64,000 nucleotides of DNA. Origin: Malachius bipustulatus (taxonomy: Eukaryota > Arthropoda > Insecta > Coleoptera > Melyridae). This document shows positions 54,601 through 63,012 of the stretch, one piece after another. Within the stretch, counting starts at the first letter, position 1, and every line of letters begins with the position of its first letter. A model generated the notes under the pieces. The model ran no database searches, was not told where the DNA came from, and saw only the letters and a list, made by a program, of their open reading frames with translations. Both the position numbers and the translations under genes were made by a program. The DNA is taken from the NCBI GenBank assembly GCA_910589415.1, contig OU342639.1, forward strand, positions 8,254,268 to 8,318,267, read 5' to 3'.

Positions 54601-54795
54601 TTGTAAGGCATGTCCTGTCACTCCTACCAATTTTACCAGATCTTCAGTGGAACGACGATTGGCGTAGGTTGGTACTATGCTTTTTCTAATGAGCGAGGCT
54701 GATGCTCCGGTGTCTAATAAGCATTTTCTTGGAATTCCCTCTACGTTTAATATTACTAAATATGGTACGGCCTCTGTTGAATAATTAATTACCAT
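48661..54795 (-). CDS. pol: Pol polyprotein: protease, G-patch, tandem repeats, RT, RNase H, macrodomain, integrase
   Basis: 2,044 codons from the first ATG; the frame is open further upstream past the gag stop, so Pol is probably made as a Gag-Pol -1 frameshift product. Order: aspartic protease (LLDTGASASLI, Asp28); G-patch (about 262-305, MGFQPGKGLGRDLQGI); 33 repeats of GLQEQGSRNNE type (315-677); RT (FTTVDITQAYHQ, Asp939; YLDDVII, Asp1003-1004); RNase H (LEVDASGTGMGAIL, Asp1151); macrodomain (about 1296-1433); integrase zinc domain (His1524 on, ending CRSCEKCQ); catalytic core (Asp1594, Asp1654, Glu1690). The C-terminal tail has a long Asp/Glu run, then an Arg/Pro-rich end. Copying, processing and integration of the element are known roles of these parts. 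The macrodomain and the repeats are not standard for gypsy-type Pol. No stop or frameshift interrupts it. Confidence 0.95.
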   Translation of the reverse strand: MVINYSTEAVPYLVILNVEGIPRKCLLDTGASASLIRKSIVPTYANRRSTEDLVKLVGVTGHALQLHGVIDVTIDVKPKKRGEAKASLIIVDDSLFQEADILLGRDFLSQQACTFQYNPAAAPKLHLWGVTLVVLTNEEAEHELRGIRVYMVNRETNRNRSEPADNRNRSYESISGRNYHKDIGKARNAGSKVTKSSSGYGHGRNLGSRQNRTLPQPFIRFVSGGIQQDNTKVNNITEQAGARECHDELKTTINESYGSTYGAGMKIMLQMGFQPGKGLGRDLQGITSPIGTSLRKGRGAIGAYGPEKHDSRNNEGLQEQGSRNNEDLQELGSKNNTGLQEQGSGNNINLQELGSRNNEGLQEQGSRNNKGLQELGSRNNEGLQEQGSRNNEDLQELGSRNNEGLQEQGSRNNEDLQELGSRNNTGLQEQGSRNNKSLQELGSRNNEGLQEQGSRNNKGLQELGSRNNEGLQEQGSRNNKSLQEQGSRNNTGLQEQGSRNNKSLQELSSRNNEGLQEQGSRNNKGLQELGSRNNEGLQEQGSRNNKGLQELGSRNNEGLQEQGSRNNKGLQELGSRNNEGLQEQGSRNNKGLQELGSRNNEGLQEQGSRNNKGLQELGSRNNEGLQEQGSRNNKGLQEQGSRNNEGLQEQGSRTNTGLQDQGSGNNTGIQEQGLENKEEKDVLTETEVILEVEMTIQSRGQTIVPGKCKHTITGKVLVIEPLETEQQGLLVARMVAETQDTVSVIVMNPTEREITLQKNTNIAIAHSGEEMTEQIVGEVNGVTTTGKVVEKRKFQMEHLDTRDQEKLEKLLDEFKDLFQEEGEKLSTTSQVKHHIFLEAGAKPICKPPYRIPFHKREKVQSELDKLMEQGIIRPSSSPWSAPVVLVVKQLPDGTEKLRLCIDYRGLNAVTQKEYYPLPNIADITQVYTPGKEMLFTTVDITQAYHQIEMEEQAIPLTAFSTYNDHYEYTKMPFGLCNAPATFQRFMSTIMSGLIGDICMVYLDDVIIFNAGGVDEHLKRLTKVFERLRAANIKLKAEKCDFLKRQVKYLGHILCQTGVKPDPQKIEVIKEFPIPRNVRGVRSFLGIVNFYRRFIPNIAKIAAPLTNLTKKGVPFKVTTDVLNAIDELKASLTSESILIFPDITQPFVLEVDASGTGMGAILSQSRNGHEKPIAYASKQFTKAQLNYITTEKELAAVMFGVNQFRCFLYGKKFVIITDHRPLKWVMNMKDPSSRLTRWAMQLGTYEYEIIHRPGRIHGNADSLSRMHNDEDNYLNVTYEDFKAYQQQHDIPIAKNVEIRQGNIFTTPEGHALANCVSQDFAMTKGIALEFRRLYGSINELKQQNKNLGEIAQLNLPTRNIYYLITKGRLYQKPTYELLWTTLVNLKQICKDNNDTHLAIPKLGCDEDKLDWGEVKDMVNFLFFNSDVQVSIYDHESTSANRATVNVVQPDLAWEPMWDKERIKTLQERDDYCRIVLQQYHNEDPETLEKYYIDKDGILYLTRNQDHEDLLLLPKSMRKEVFQEFHDSPLVGHPGQEKTLSIIQRRFYWLTMRKDVIEYCRSCEKCQERKTSPHLGKAPLKTFRNSSRPFETISVDIVGPLVSTYKGNRYILTVLDLFTKYPEAIPLPDHKADTVARAFVEHVITRHGTPSKLLSDLGTEFTSKLMKEVCKLLGIRQIHTASYSPQENGSIERMHRDMKIMLSHYIEKNQRDWDDYIPYILMAIRGRVHSSTGHSPFYLMHGREQKLPVDDFIASSRRRYNYDENFSAELSERFKNVYQTVSESLEKAGVKRKVQYDKKTKEKHFSEGDFVYIKNMAAKLGHSRKLSAAWLGPMEIVKKLGEKTFVVKHQTKQKEYTVMIDRMKPYVERLSPQDIPRLKEITRPVTKRKANIDKYVDHHEDDIEEEEDENEEETEEEDEEFDEDEYVLEQETRHGRKNKNSKTVRKTRREVDLDTYSTDESSSESSEYDLNDDSEPKDKDVRKEERRVREYTQTYLPYCPQVLYYPAPAMIAQQPEVRVRVPARYPPDRIPRRSTRARRPPVRLDL
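50497..50910 (-). other. TARG1/OARD1-like macrodomain within Pol (residues about 1296-1433)
   Basis: The segment starts IRQGNIFTTPEGHALANCVS and continues with MTKGIALEFRRLYGSINEL, IYYLITKGRLYQKPTYELL, LAIPKLGCDEDKLDW and a final VQVSIYDHE. These match the TARG1 (C6orf130/OARD1) subfamily of ADP-ribose-binding macrodomains block by block. The catalytic Lys (in YYLITK, Lys1365) and Asp (in GCDEDK, Asp1406) of that family are both kept, 41 residues apart as in human TARG1 (Lys84, Asp125). TARG1 removes ADP-ribose from acidic residues and hydrolyses O-acetyl-ADP-ribose. The domain sits between RNase H and integrase, where gypsy-type Pol normally has only a linker. Activity in this polyprotein is inferred. 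Confidence 0.88.
52765..53853 (-). repeat. 33 tandem copies of a 33-bp unit inside pol
   Basis: The coded unit alternates between EGLQEQGSRNN and KGLQELGSRNN, with variants (EDLQELGSRNN, TGLQEQGSRNN, KSLQELSSRNN). Two units form a 66-bp higher-order repeat. The last two are diverged (TGLQDQGSGNN, TGIQEQGLENK). All six frames are open over much of it because the unit lacks stops. Confidence 0.95.
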
Positions 54796-54842
54796 CGGAA
54801 TACAGCCTTGATGTTCTAGTTTAACGTCTCTTTCGGACGAAT

Positions 54843-54903
54843 TTCCCCCTCTATCACTACGGCTCGCTGGTTGGGGAAGGGCAGGTCGCCGTCCTAGTTT
54901 AAC
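54843..54903 (-). promoter_or_regulatory. Probable -1 ribosomal frameshift signal between gag and pol
   Basis: GTTAAAC (54903-54897) lies in the gag frame as G TTA AAC directly before the TAG stop. Slipping back one base continues in the pol frame, which is open. After a 4-base spacer, ACGGC (54892-54888) can pair with GCCGT (54863-54859), and TTCCCC in the loop (54878-54873) with GGGGAA (54848-54843). This forms an H-type pseudoknot. Confidence 0.65.
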
Positions 54904-55913
54904 GTCTCTCTCGGACGAGTTTCTTCTTGGGTGGTGTTCTCACTCCTTCCCTCCTCTTCTAGGATGATCGTGCAGTCTTTCGCCCAATGCCCTTCATTCC
55001 CACATCGATAACAACCTTGATTACGAGGACGTCCTTGACCTCCGTTTCGATTATTCCAGGGTCTGTAGTTCCGGTTATAATCATAACCTATGTTTGTCCC
55101 TTGTCTATTGTCTGTCTGCGTCTGGTTTCTAGGACAGTCCCTTTTGAAGTGCCCTTCCTGATCACATCCGAAGCATTTTCTGGGAGATTGGTTGGCTCTG
55201 TCTTCTCTAACCGGTTGCCTTACTCTAGAGTTACGAATTCCCCTCACTGTGCCTCCCTGAGTTCTCTGTTTCAGCATGGCCTGTGTCATTTCCTGTACCT
55301 TTACTATCTGTTCTGCCTTATCAATGGTTAACGCTGGTTCTGATAGCAGAGTGGTTCCTACTTTTTCCAGTAGATCTCTTCTCAGGCCTGTCTTAAATTG
55401 ATTTAAGACCAACTGTTCCAATTGCAATTTTACTCCGGCCTTCTGATTGTCATTTGCTCCTTTTAAGCTTTCTGCCAAAGCACACGCTCCTAGGTACTTC
55501 AGTCTCGTGCTAAATGACGCTACTCCCTCATCTGACCTTTGGTAGCATCTCCCCAATTTTAGCAACGCTTCTCCTGGCATGCGCGCCTGTGTGAATTTTT
55601 TAATGAACTTCTCCTTCAGTTCTTCGTATGTTAAATTATTTAACTCCTCTTCGGACTTGAAATATTGTGCTGCCTCACCAGTTAGTTTAAATTTAAAAAT
55701 TTTCAAGGTATCTTCCCTAGACAAATCGTCTAATCTTGCTCTGGCTTCTAGCCTTGTAAAATATTCTGCCACAGAACTTTTTCCGTTATAAAACTCGAAC
55801 GTGCCTGCCAGCACTCCTAAACTAATTTTCTGTTGGGTTGTTATATTAAAATTTTGGACGGGAGGTCCTGCTGGTCCCGCCGCTGCTAGTTCTTCAGGAT
55901 CTTCTAAAGGCAT
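54894..55913 (-). CDS. gag: Gag structural protein with two CCHC zinc knuckles
   Basis: 339 residues. A helical capsid-like region (about 35-215) includes FEFYNGKSSVAEYFTRLEAR, LKIFKFKLTGEAAQYF and LVLNQFKTGLRRDLLEKVG, the retrotransposon-gag pattern. Two nucleocapsid knuckles follow: CFGCDQEGHFKRDC (from Cys247) and CYRCGNEGHWAKDC (from Cys301), separated by an Arg/Asn-rich linker. Gag packages the RNA and builds the particle. The start at 55913 is the first ATG after a 660-base leader. The stop at 54894-54896 follows the GTTAAAC slippery site, and the pol frame is -1 relative to gag. There is no protease in this ORF. Confidence 0.92.
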   Translation of the reverse strand: MPLEDPEELAAAGPAGPPVQNFNITTQQKISLGVLAGTFEFYNGKSSVAEYFTRLEARARLDDLSREDTLKIFKFKLTGEAAQYFKSEEELNNLTYEELKEKFIKKFTQARMPGEALLKLGRCYQRSDEGVASFSTRLKYLGACALAESLKGANDNQKAGVKLQLEQLVLNQFKTGLRRDLLEKVGTTLLSEPALTIDKAEQIVKVQEMTQAMLKQRTQGGTVRGIRNSRVRQPVREDRANQSPRKCFGCDQEGHFKRDCPRNQTQTDNRQGTNIGYDYNRNYRPWNNRNGGQGRPRNQGCYRCGNEGHWAKDCTIILEEEGRSENTTQEETRPRETLN

Positions 55914-56560
55914 TTTGACCTATTTATTGTCACGCGATTATAGGTAGATAAATTAAAAAAAAAATTGCCAAAATATATTTTTCACACTTCTGCAAGTCTA
56001 AATCACACTATTTTTATTATTTCAATAGCTCAACCGATTCACTGACACAACACTCCTTCATAATTTTCACTTCACGATGTCACCATACACGATTACGCAA
56101 TTCTTGTTTACCACGCGACATATCTCCCACCAAATATATCAACAAAAAAAATAAAAATAGTTTAAATAAATAACCATATTCATGCCCCCATGCAAGTTAG
56201 TAATTATTTTTTTTTTTTTTTTTTTTTTTAATTGCCACCTTTTAAATAACAACTACCTATATGAAATATTTATTCACCATGTGAACACCGCTTCAGAATT
56301 CAGTATTACTTAATAAGTCACGTGAATTATTTAGGTATCTACCTATTCACCGTGTGAACACCGCTTTAGCGACGGCATCTCATGCCGGCGTCACGTACGT
56401 GCTTTTGGCTGAAATTCCTGCACCTACCTACTTATAATGATATCTGTTACCTACAAGGCTCGCTCACCTACTTAATTCATGTAAAATTATTAATTTCGAT
56501 ATTCAGCGAATGATTTTTGATAAAACAGAGCCACGCGCCCCTCAAAACACCCCAAAACTA
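55914..56560 (-). other. 5' leader of the LTR element
   Basis: Untranslated leader between primer site and gag. It includes a homopolymer run (T on plus, 56209-56230) and a direct repeat GTGAACACCGCTT at 56281 and 56350. A packaging signal is likely here but not identifiable by eye. Confidence 0.6.
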
Positions 56561-56577
56561 CCCCACACCTGACACCA
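56561..56577 (-). other. Primer binding site, tRNA-Leu type
   Basis: On minus, TGGTGTCAGGTGTGGGG begins 2 bases after the 5' LTR. Its complement ends CTGACACCA, the 3' end of leucine tRNAs (CTGACA plus CCA). Confidence 0.75.
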
Positions 56578-56579
56578 GA

Positions 56580-58886
56580 TGTAACCGGCGGGGGATGAGA
56601 TGATGTGAAAATCTCTTTTCCTTAACGTTCACTCTTCCGATAGATCGAACACACAACTTGCGTTGTTTGCTCTCACTATCGTTATTATGAAGTTAAAGTC
56701 TCCCTGTCACATTAGTCCTTTGGCTGGCCGAGCGGTTTGTCAGAAAAAGGCTTTCGAAAAGAATGGTAGGTAGGGGCTACACCATCTCAATTAATATGAG
56801 TGGCAGCTCTTTTTGGGGATTATTCGAGGTAACTCATGGCTCTATTCTATACTTATCTTTCGCTGATGTTTCCTGAAATCTGGACTTCTGCCCTGTTGGT
56901 CATCTTAATAATTATTGTAGGTAGCTTTATATCACTGACTTGATCTTGTCACTTACTCACTGGGAAGTTTATTGTTGAACAAATAAAATTTAGAAAATAA
57001 TAAAAATCAATTAAATTCTACTGACTTCCTCTGCCTTGTTGTAACTCAAGTTATTCGATTATTAATTTGATGCTTTAATTAAATTTCATGGGTGGAAAAG
57101 AAAGGCCACATTGCAAATAAATTTACAATTTATTAAAATTTAAATTAATTGGAAAACGACTACATTTATTTGAAATAAGAAATATCACGATTGTCAATCG
57201 ATTGATTAATTATTGGTCAATGACTTAATCCTAGGTAAACCTGTATCTGGAGCAATAAAACATTTCGGTCGCGTTCATTGCGGGTTAATTTCCCTTGAGT
57301 GAATTTCGTACCAAAAGTCGCGATTTCTGGCCAGTCATCCTTCTAAGGGGATGGACCAAAAATTTAGATAGTGATCACTCCGATATTTTTTATTACTCCC
57401 CCATCCAATTTAGAAATACAACTAGATGCTCCAAGCACCCACAAAAATAATAAATTCGTTAACCGACCATTATAGAATTTTAAGGTGAACCAGCCTTTGC
57501 TGGCTTACGAACAATAAACTAAAATTATGCCAATTTTAGGACTCGAAGACATAAGTAGGTATGTTATTCTTAATTACAAAATATTTTAATCAGACTGACA
57601 CCGTCTGTCCATTATTGATGAACTAATTCCTGAATTTTAACTCATCGAGTCGTAAAATTGGAGGTGGCATAAAAAAAAAATAAATGAAAGGTTAATCTTA
57701 CAGACTACATTCTACCTTAACATCCGTTGGCAGCAGGCTCTTGTTTACTATTGATCCTTACATTATTTGTCCACAAACAACACTTGTACACTTCCGAACC
57801 TAACGGACCCTTTATGACCCTAATAGTTAATCACCGTGGCGCGATCACTCCCTCGCAAGTTCGATTCGTCTCTCTTAATTTGCTTTCCTAGCACTATCAC
57901 CCGCCTATTTTTCCGGCTTACGATTCCCTCTATATATGGATTAACTTTCCCTTAAAATTTGCCGCGCTCCCAGAGCATCCTGCGACCGACGATTAGGTAC
58001 CACTACCCTCGTCTTCCTATTTAATTAATCCGCGCACCCCGTGCGATTACTTTCTCCCGGTACCCCGTACCACAGCAATATATTTTATTTCCTAGATCTT
58101 CATAAATTCTCTCGCGCCCCCAGAGCACCTACCGTCAACGCTTCACACTCGTTGAGTTCCCACGTAACCGAGTTCCTATCCTATCACACTCCCTCGCGAC
58201 CAACGCTTACTCTATTGTCATCTCGATTTATTTATTTCCGCATACTCCGTGAGTACCTATACGACCGACTCTCTATACCTTCTCCGCGGACTCTATGCGA
58301 CTTAATTCCCCGACACCCGGTGTCGTCTTTTTCCCTATTTTCAACCCCTTAGGTCTAAGCGTCACTGCCTCAACTTTTCACGTTACCGAGTCGCGTCTTA
58401 TTCTCTCAACTTTCGTGCGATTACTCTCTTTTCACGATTTTCAACCCCCTAGGTCTAAGCGTCACTGCCTCCGATTTTCACGTTACCGAGTCGCGTCTTA
58501 TTCTCTCAACTTCCGTGCGATTACTCTCGTGTCTACCTACTTAATCGTCTCCGTGACCTGATTAAATTCATTATCCCGTGTCTAGACGTAATGGAATTTT
58601 CTATTCGCTAGTTTTGCCGCCTGTTACAAACGGACCCTTGTTCATGTCGTCCGTTTCTCATGGATTTCAGTTACGCGAGCCTTCTGCCAAGGCCAACCTC
58701 CAGACTATAACTAACTATTATACATGCATCATTAAGATTATAATATTCTTAACAGAGAAAAGACCTGAGCTCTATGTTCAAATGTAAATCACGTTTTACT
58801 TCTGGATATTTTTCTTTTACCCAGCTGAATTCTTAATTCCCCTGATATTTCAAAATACGGACTGTCGATGTTCTCGACATGTCACA
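56580..58886 (-). repeat. LTR (5' LTR in element sense)
   Basis: 2,307 bp, same length as the copy at 43230-45536 and the same in all lines compared. It should contain the element's promoter; I could not assign a TATA box with confidence. Confidence 0.97.
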
Positions 58887-58890
58887 CTTT

Positions 58891-59139
58891 CCTTGTTTCT
58901 TTGATAACGAATGACACGAAAAAACAATATGGCGGCCATAAGAAAAAAAAGTTGGCTATGAAATACTCTGGGATCTAGTCGGCTTTGAAAATTTTCTAAA
59001 CTTTCTAATTTAAGAAACTTTCTATAAAAATCAACATTCAAATGCGACTATCTCCTAAACGATAGGCGACTTTTATCAAGAGTTCATTTTTTTAGAAAAT
59101 GAGTTGATTATAATCTACGCTCGGTATTTGAAAATGTTT
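58891..59139. other. Flank between LTR element and hAT-like MITE
   Basis: No feature seen apart from the 8-bp duplication at its right end. Confidence 0.4.
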
Positions 59140-59712
59140 GGTCATTATTTACATCCGCGGCTCCTACAGTTTCACTATGGCACCTATATAGGGGTGGAGA
59201 ACATACCTATAGTAACACCAGGAAGGTATTCATTAGCTTTGCAAATAAAAGGGAAGGCCACAAAACGACTTTAAAAATTGATTTTGGGAGTGCAACGAAA
59301 GTACGGTCCTGACACAAGCTCTCCGATCTAACTACGGATGATGATGAAACCACTTATACAACAATGGGAACCGCTCTCAAACGTAAACAGGCACGTATTT
59401 TGCAATATATCCGCTTATTCATATCGTGAAAAGACCACAGGATTTATGTTACCATTTTTGGAATATAAATGCAAAATAAATGCAAATTTGAAAATAAAAA
59501 TCGTGCTACCGTTATTCTCGAAGATTTTCCTTGCCCTGAAAGTGAACAAAAAAATAGAAATTCCACCGTAGTGTCAAAGAGGCCTTAGTTGTGACCTTAA
59601 TATTAGTTTGCAATGGCTGTTTTTAGCGTCTTACCCACCCAGCACCCCTAATTCGCTCCTCGGTCCCGAAAAAATTGATGAAACTTAGGAGCCGCGGATG
59701 TATACAATTACC
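59140..59712. mobile_element. hAT-like MITE, copy B
   Basis: Same family as 23163-23744. The left end is GGTCATTATTTACATCCGCG, the right end GCGGATGTATACAATTACC, and an exact 8-bp duplication AAATGTTT flanks it (59132-59139, 59713-59720). Confidence 0.85.
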
Positions 59713-60056
59713 AAATGTTTAATTTCATTGCGTATTAATATGTTCAAAGAGTGTGAAACCTAAAAAACTCATTTACATCTACGCCAATAAATAACATAAA
59801 TAACGTCATGTATAATTTTGGTATTGCACTTTATTTTGTCCCACAAAACCATAACATCATACGAAATTTAATCAAAATCGCTATCAGAAGAAGAAAATAA
59901 GTTGACTTTAAATCGACTTGGTTTCTTCCGAGGAACATTTGGTAGTAAGCTGTAAAAACATTTCAGGGACACCTGAATTAACATATTTGTTGTTAAGATA
60001 CGTTCATCAAAACTAATCGCGACTTTAGCTAAGTCGGGATTTAAAAATGTCTATAA

Positions 60057-63009
60057 TAGTGGAGCGGAAAGAGGCTGAAAATATGCACAAAAAATTTTTC
60101 GGAGTAGAAAGATATGGGACCGGTACCATCATGTTAAGGGATCTTTGGGGCACTAGAATCTCGTTTTACGACAAGCTCCCTTGGTGCTGACAAAAGTTAC
60201 AGCCCTTTGAATCTCAGATTTGTGATTTTTTTTTCACGAGTAAAAGCTTCGCAAAGTATTTTTTTTCTCCGTCACCGGTTGACATTGGCGACTCTAGTTT
60301 TGTTTTTCCTTTATAGTTATGATTAGTGAACGAAATGACGTATTTGAAATGCAAGAAGTTTGTTCAATTTTCAAAATATTCAGTGTTTTTGACCGATTAA
60401 ACACACAATTTCTGCAAAGTTCCGACTTTGAACACCTTTAAATTTTTTTTTCACGATATCGATTTCAGTTTTTTTGTTACCATCTGATAAAATGAAGCTT
60501 TGTGAACATTTTATTTCGTATAACATGTAGTCGCGTTTCAAAAATAAACTTTCTAGAGCCGTTTATATGAAACCCTGAAGTTGAACAGATATGTTTAGCA
60601 TAGAACGGACGGAGTGCGAGTTATAGCGCGGCGACGGCTGTTGAACAAGGAACGGCTGAGGATAAGATTGCTACTGCGAGTGTTACTGTTATGTACTTAT
60701 TCAATAATAATTTAGGGACGTTTATTTATTGTAATATTGTTTAAATAAGGCTTTGTTATTTATTAAATATTTTAACACGCTTGAAATTCATTGAAAATAT
60801 TCATTTTTTCAATTGGTTAATATACCTAAAGGGCGATAGAAAGCAAGGTATGGTCTAAGCAAGGTACCTATAATAGGTATACCTATCTACGACATGCGGT
60901 TACACCTATTACACCTTAGAGCGGCTGGTCGTCATAATTATTATGCGAAGTATGTTCCTGTTTATCTCTCCGATATGAATAAATTAAAAACCAAAAATTC
61001 GAAAATGTATGATTTCTTAAATGAGGGTAATTTCGTAGTCAAAAAGACTGCAGAAAAGAGATTCAATTGTGTAGCTTTCGACATGGCATTAGAGCAAAGC
61101 ATTAATACAGACTGCAAAAGCCTCGGCAAAAGCTATGGGGGGGAGGAGGTAGTGGGTTTCACTAAAAACAAGAAACCTTATTGAGATGGTTAGTAATTCA
61201 AAACAAGACATTCACTTGGTGATTGTGTAAAAAAAAATATGAAATACTGTCCCGAACGGATCACCGACAACGGCAACAGTGCAATACTGAAAAATAACGG
61301 GATGAAAAAGACATACAAAAAATGATGGAGCTATTTGAAGAGCAATGGACAAATCCATTTGATTGTCGATAATTCCCGAGAATTTAATTAATATTACTAC
61401 TGGGTGGATCGCATCAAAAGAAATTGAAAATAGCCTGATGACATGTGTCTTATTGATGCCAAAAAGAACCACGAGGACTTCATGAAAAATATTTTTTATG
61501 CAGAGACTTTTTTGGCAGCTGTAGGGTCCGAAGCTATGTTTAGAAGAGTTCTAACCATTGCTCGCTTAACCCTTTAACTGATACGTCAGATATAATGTCA
61601 TATGAATTATCTTCTGTTCCTTTGTCAATATTTCATGAAGATTTTACAACGAGAAAAAACGTTAAGTCGGATTTAAAGTCAAGACTGAAGGGACACTCTA
61701 CTTCTGTTTTGTATCAAATTCCCGATATCGTTGACTCTATTCTAATAGATGGGATGGCAATGATTCAAATCAGTTAAAGAAACAAAGCGAACATTTAATG
61801 ATCTCTGCAATTTACTTTTGACAAAAATTAGTAGGTATTGCCAACATACTTCGCATAATAATTGAAGACGCAAGTGGATGAAGGATCTATGTAGCAAAAT
61901 CATTTTCTCGAGAGATTTCAGTTTGAAGTTTATAAATTAAATATTACTAAGTACATGGTACATGGGTACTTTATCCACTTATAACTACTTTATTTCATGA
62001 TGTATTGCATCGGAAGATATTTTAAACGAATTTTAGGTATATAGGCCCTTCATTTATGGAAAAACACCGTTTTTTTTTTAAGTGTTACATAGACCCTTTA
62101 TCCACTTGTGTCTTCAATTATGACGACCAGCCGCTCTAAGGTGTAATAATAGGTGTAACATGTCGTAGATAGGTATACCTATTATAGGTACCTTGCTTAG
62201 ACCATACCTTGCTTTCTATCGCCCTTTAGGTATATTAACCAATTGAAAATATGAATATTTTCAATGAATTTCAAGCGTGTTAAAATATTTAATAAATAAC
62301 AAAGCCTTATTTAAACAATATTACAATAAATAAACGTCCCTAAAATTATTATTGAATAGGTACATAACAGTAACACTCGCAGTAGCAATCTTATCCTCAG
62401 CCGTTCCTTGTTCAACAGCCGTCGCCGCGCTATAACTCGCACTCCGTCCGTTCTATGCTAAACATATCTGTTCAACTTCAGGGTTTCATATAAACGGCTC
62501 TAGAAAGTTTATTTTTGAAACGCGACTACATGTTATACGAAATAAAATGTTCACAAAGCTTCATTTTATCAGATGGTAACAAAAAAACTGAAATCGATAT
62601 CGTGAAAAAAAAATTTAAAGGTGTTCAAAGTCGGAACTTTGCAGAAATTGTGTGTTTAATCGGTCAAAAACACTGAATATTTTGAAAATTGAACAAACTT
62701 CTTGCATTTCAAATACGTCATTTCGTTCACTAGTCATAACTATAAAGGAAAAACAAAACTAGAGTCGCCAATGTCAACCGGTGACGGAGAAAAAAAATAC
62801 TTTGCGAAGCTTTTACTCGTGAAAAAAAAATCACAAATCTGAGATTCAAAGGGCTGTAACTTTTGTCAGCACCAAGGAAGCTTGTCGTAAAACGAGATTC
62901 TAGTGCCCCAAAGATCCCTTAACATGATGGTACCGGTCCCATATCTTTCTACTCCGAAAAATTTTTCTACCTTAAATAAGCGAGATAGCGGGCTCTTTCC
63001 GCTCCACTA
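60057..63009. mobile_element. Foldback DNA element with about 890-bp inverted arms and a decayed gene
   Basis: The left end TAGTGGAGCGGAAAGAG and the right end CTCTTTCCGCTCCACTA are flanked by TAA (60054-60056 and 63010-63012), a 3-bp duplication compatible with PIF/Harbinger. Arms (about 60057-60945 and 62117-63009) are nearly perfect reverse complements. Between them lies a core of about 1.2 kb with the gene remnant. A second small inverted match (ACTTCGCATAATAATT near 61848 against 60938-60953) shows internal rearrangement. Confidence 0.8.
60894..61774 (+). pseudogene. Decayed gene of an unknown transposon-associated family
   Basis: The first intact part (60894-61184) reads NYYAKYVPVYLSDMNKLKTK, GNFVVKKTAEKRFNCVAFDM and ALEQSINTDCKSLG. 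After many stops, 61595-61774 reads MSYELSSVPLSIFHEDFTTR and later DSILIDGMAMIQIS. I recognise both as blocks of a large uncharacterised protein family common in mobile elements of insects and other invertebrates (YVPVYLADM...DMALEQSIN...SYELSPVPLSIF...DGMALIQ), but know no proven function. Several stops and frame changes make it a pseudogene. Its position between terminal arms suggests it was the element's own protein. Confidence 0.5.
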
Positions 63010-63012
63010 TAA

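Larger units (their letters stand above)
43230..58886 (-). mobile_element. Complete gypsy-like LTR retroelement with gag, pol (with macrodomain) and env
   Basis: The element runs from TGTAACCGG to ATGTCACA on plus and is transcribed on minus. The 4-bp target duplication CTTT (43226-43229 and 58887-58890) is exact. Both LTRs are 2,307 bp and matched in every segment I compared. In transcript order it has the 5' LTR, tRNA-Leu-type primer site, leader, Gag, frameshift signal, Pol, an 860-bp gap, Env, polypurine tract and 3' LTR. All three ORFs are intact. This is the structure of an insect endogenous retrovirus (env-bearing Ty3/gypsy, errantivirus-like). LTR identity implies very recent insertion. 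Odd parts are the macrodomain in Pol, the 33 tandem repeats with a G-patch, and the unusual env. Confidence 0.95.
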
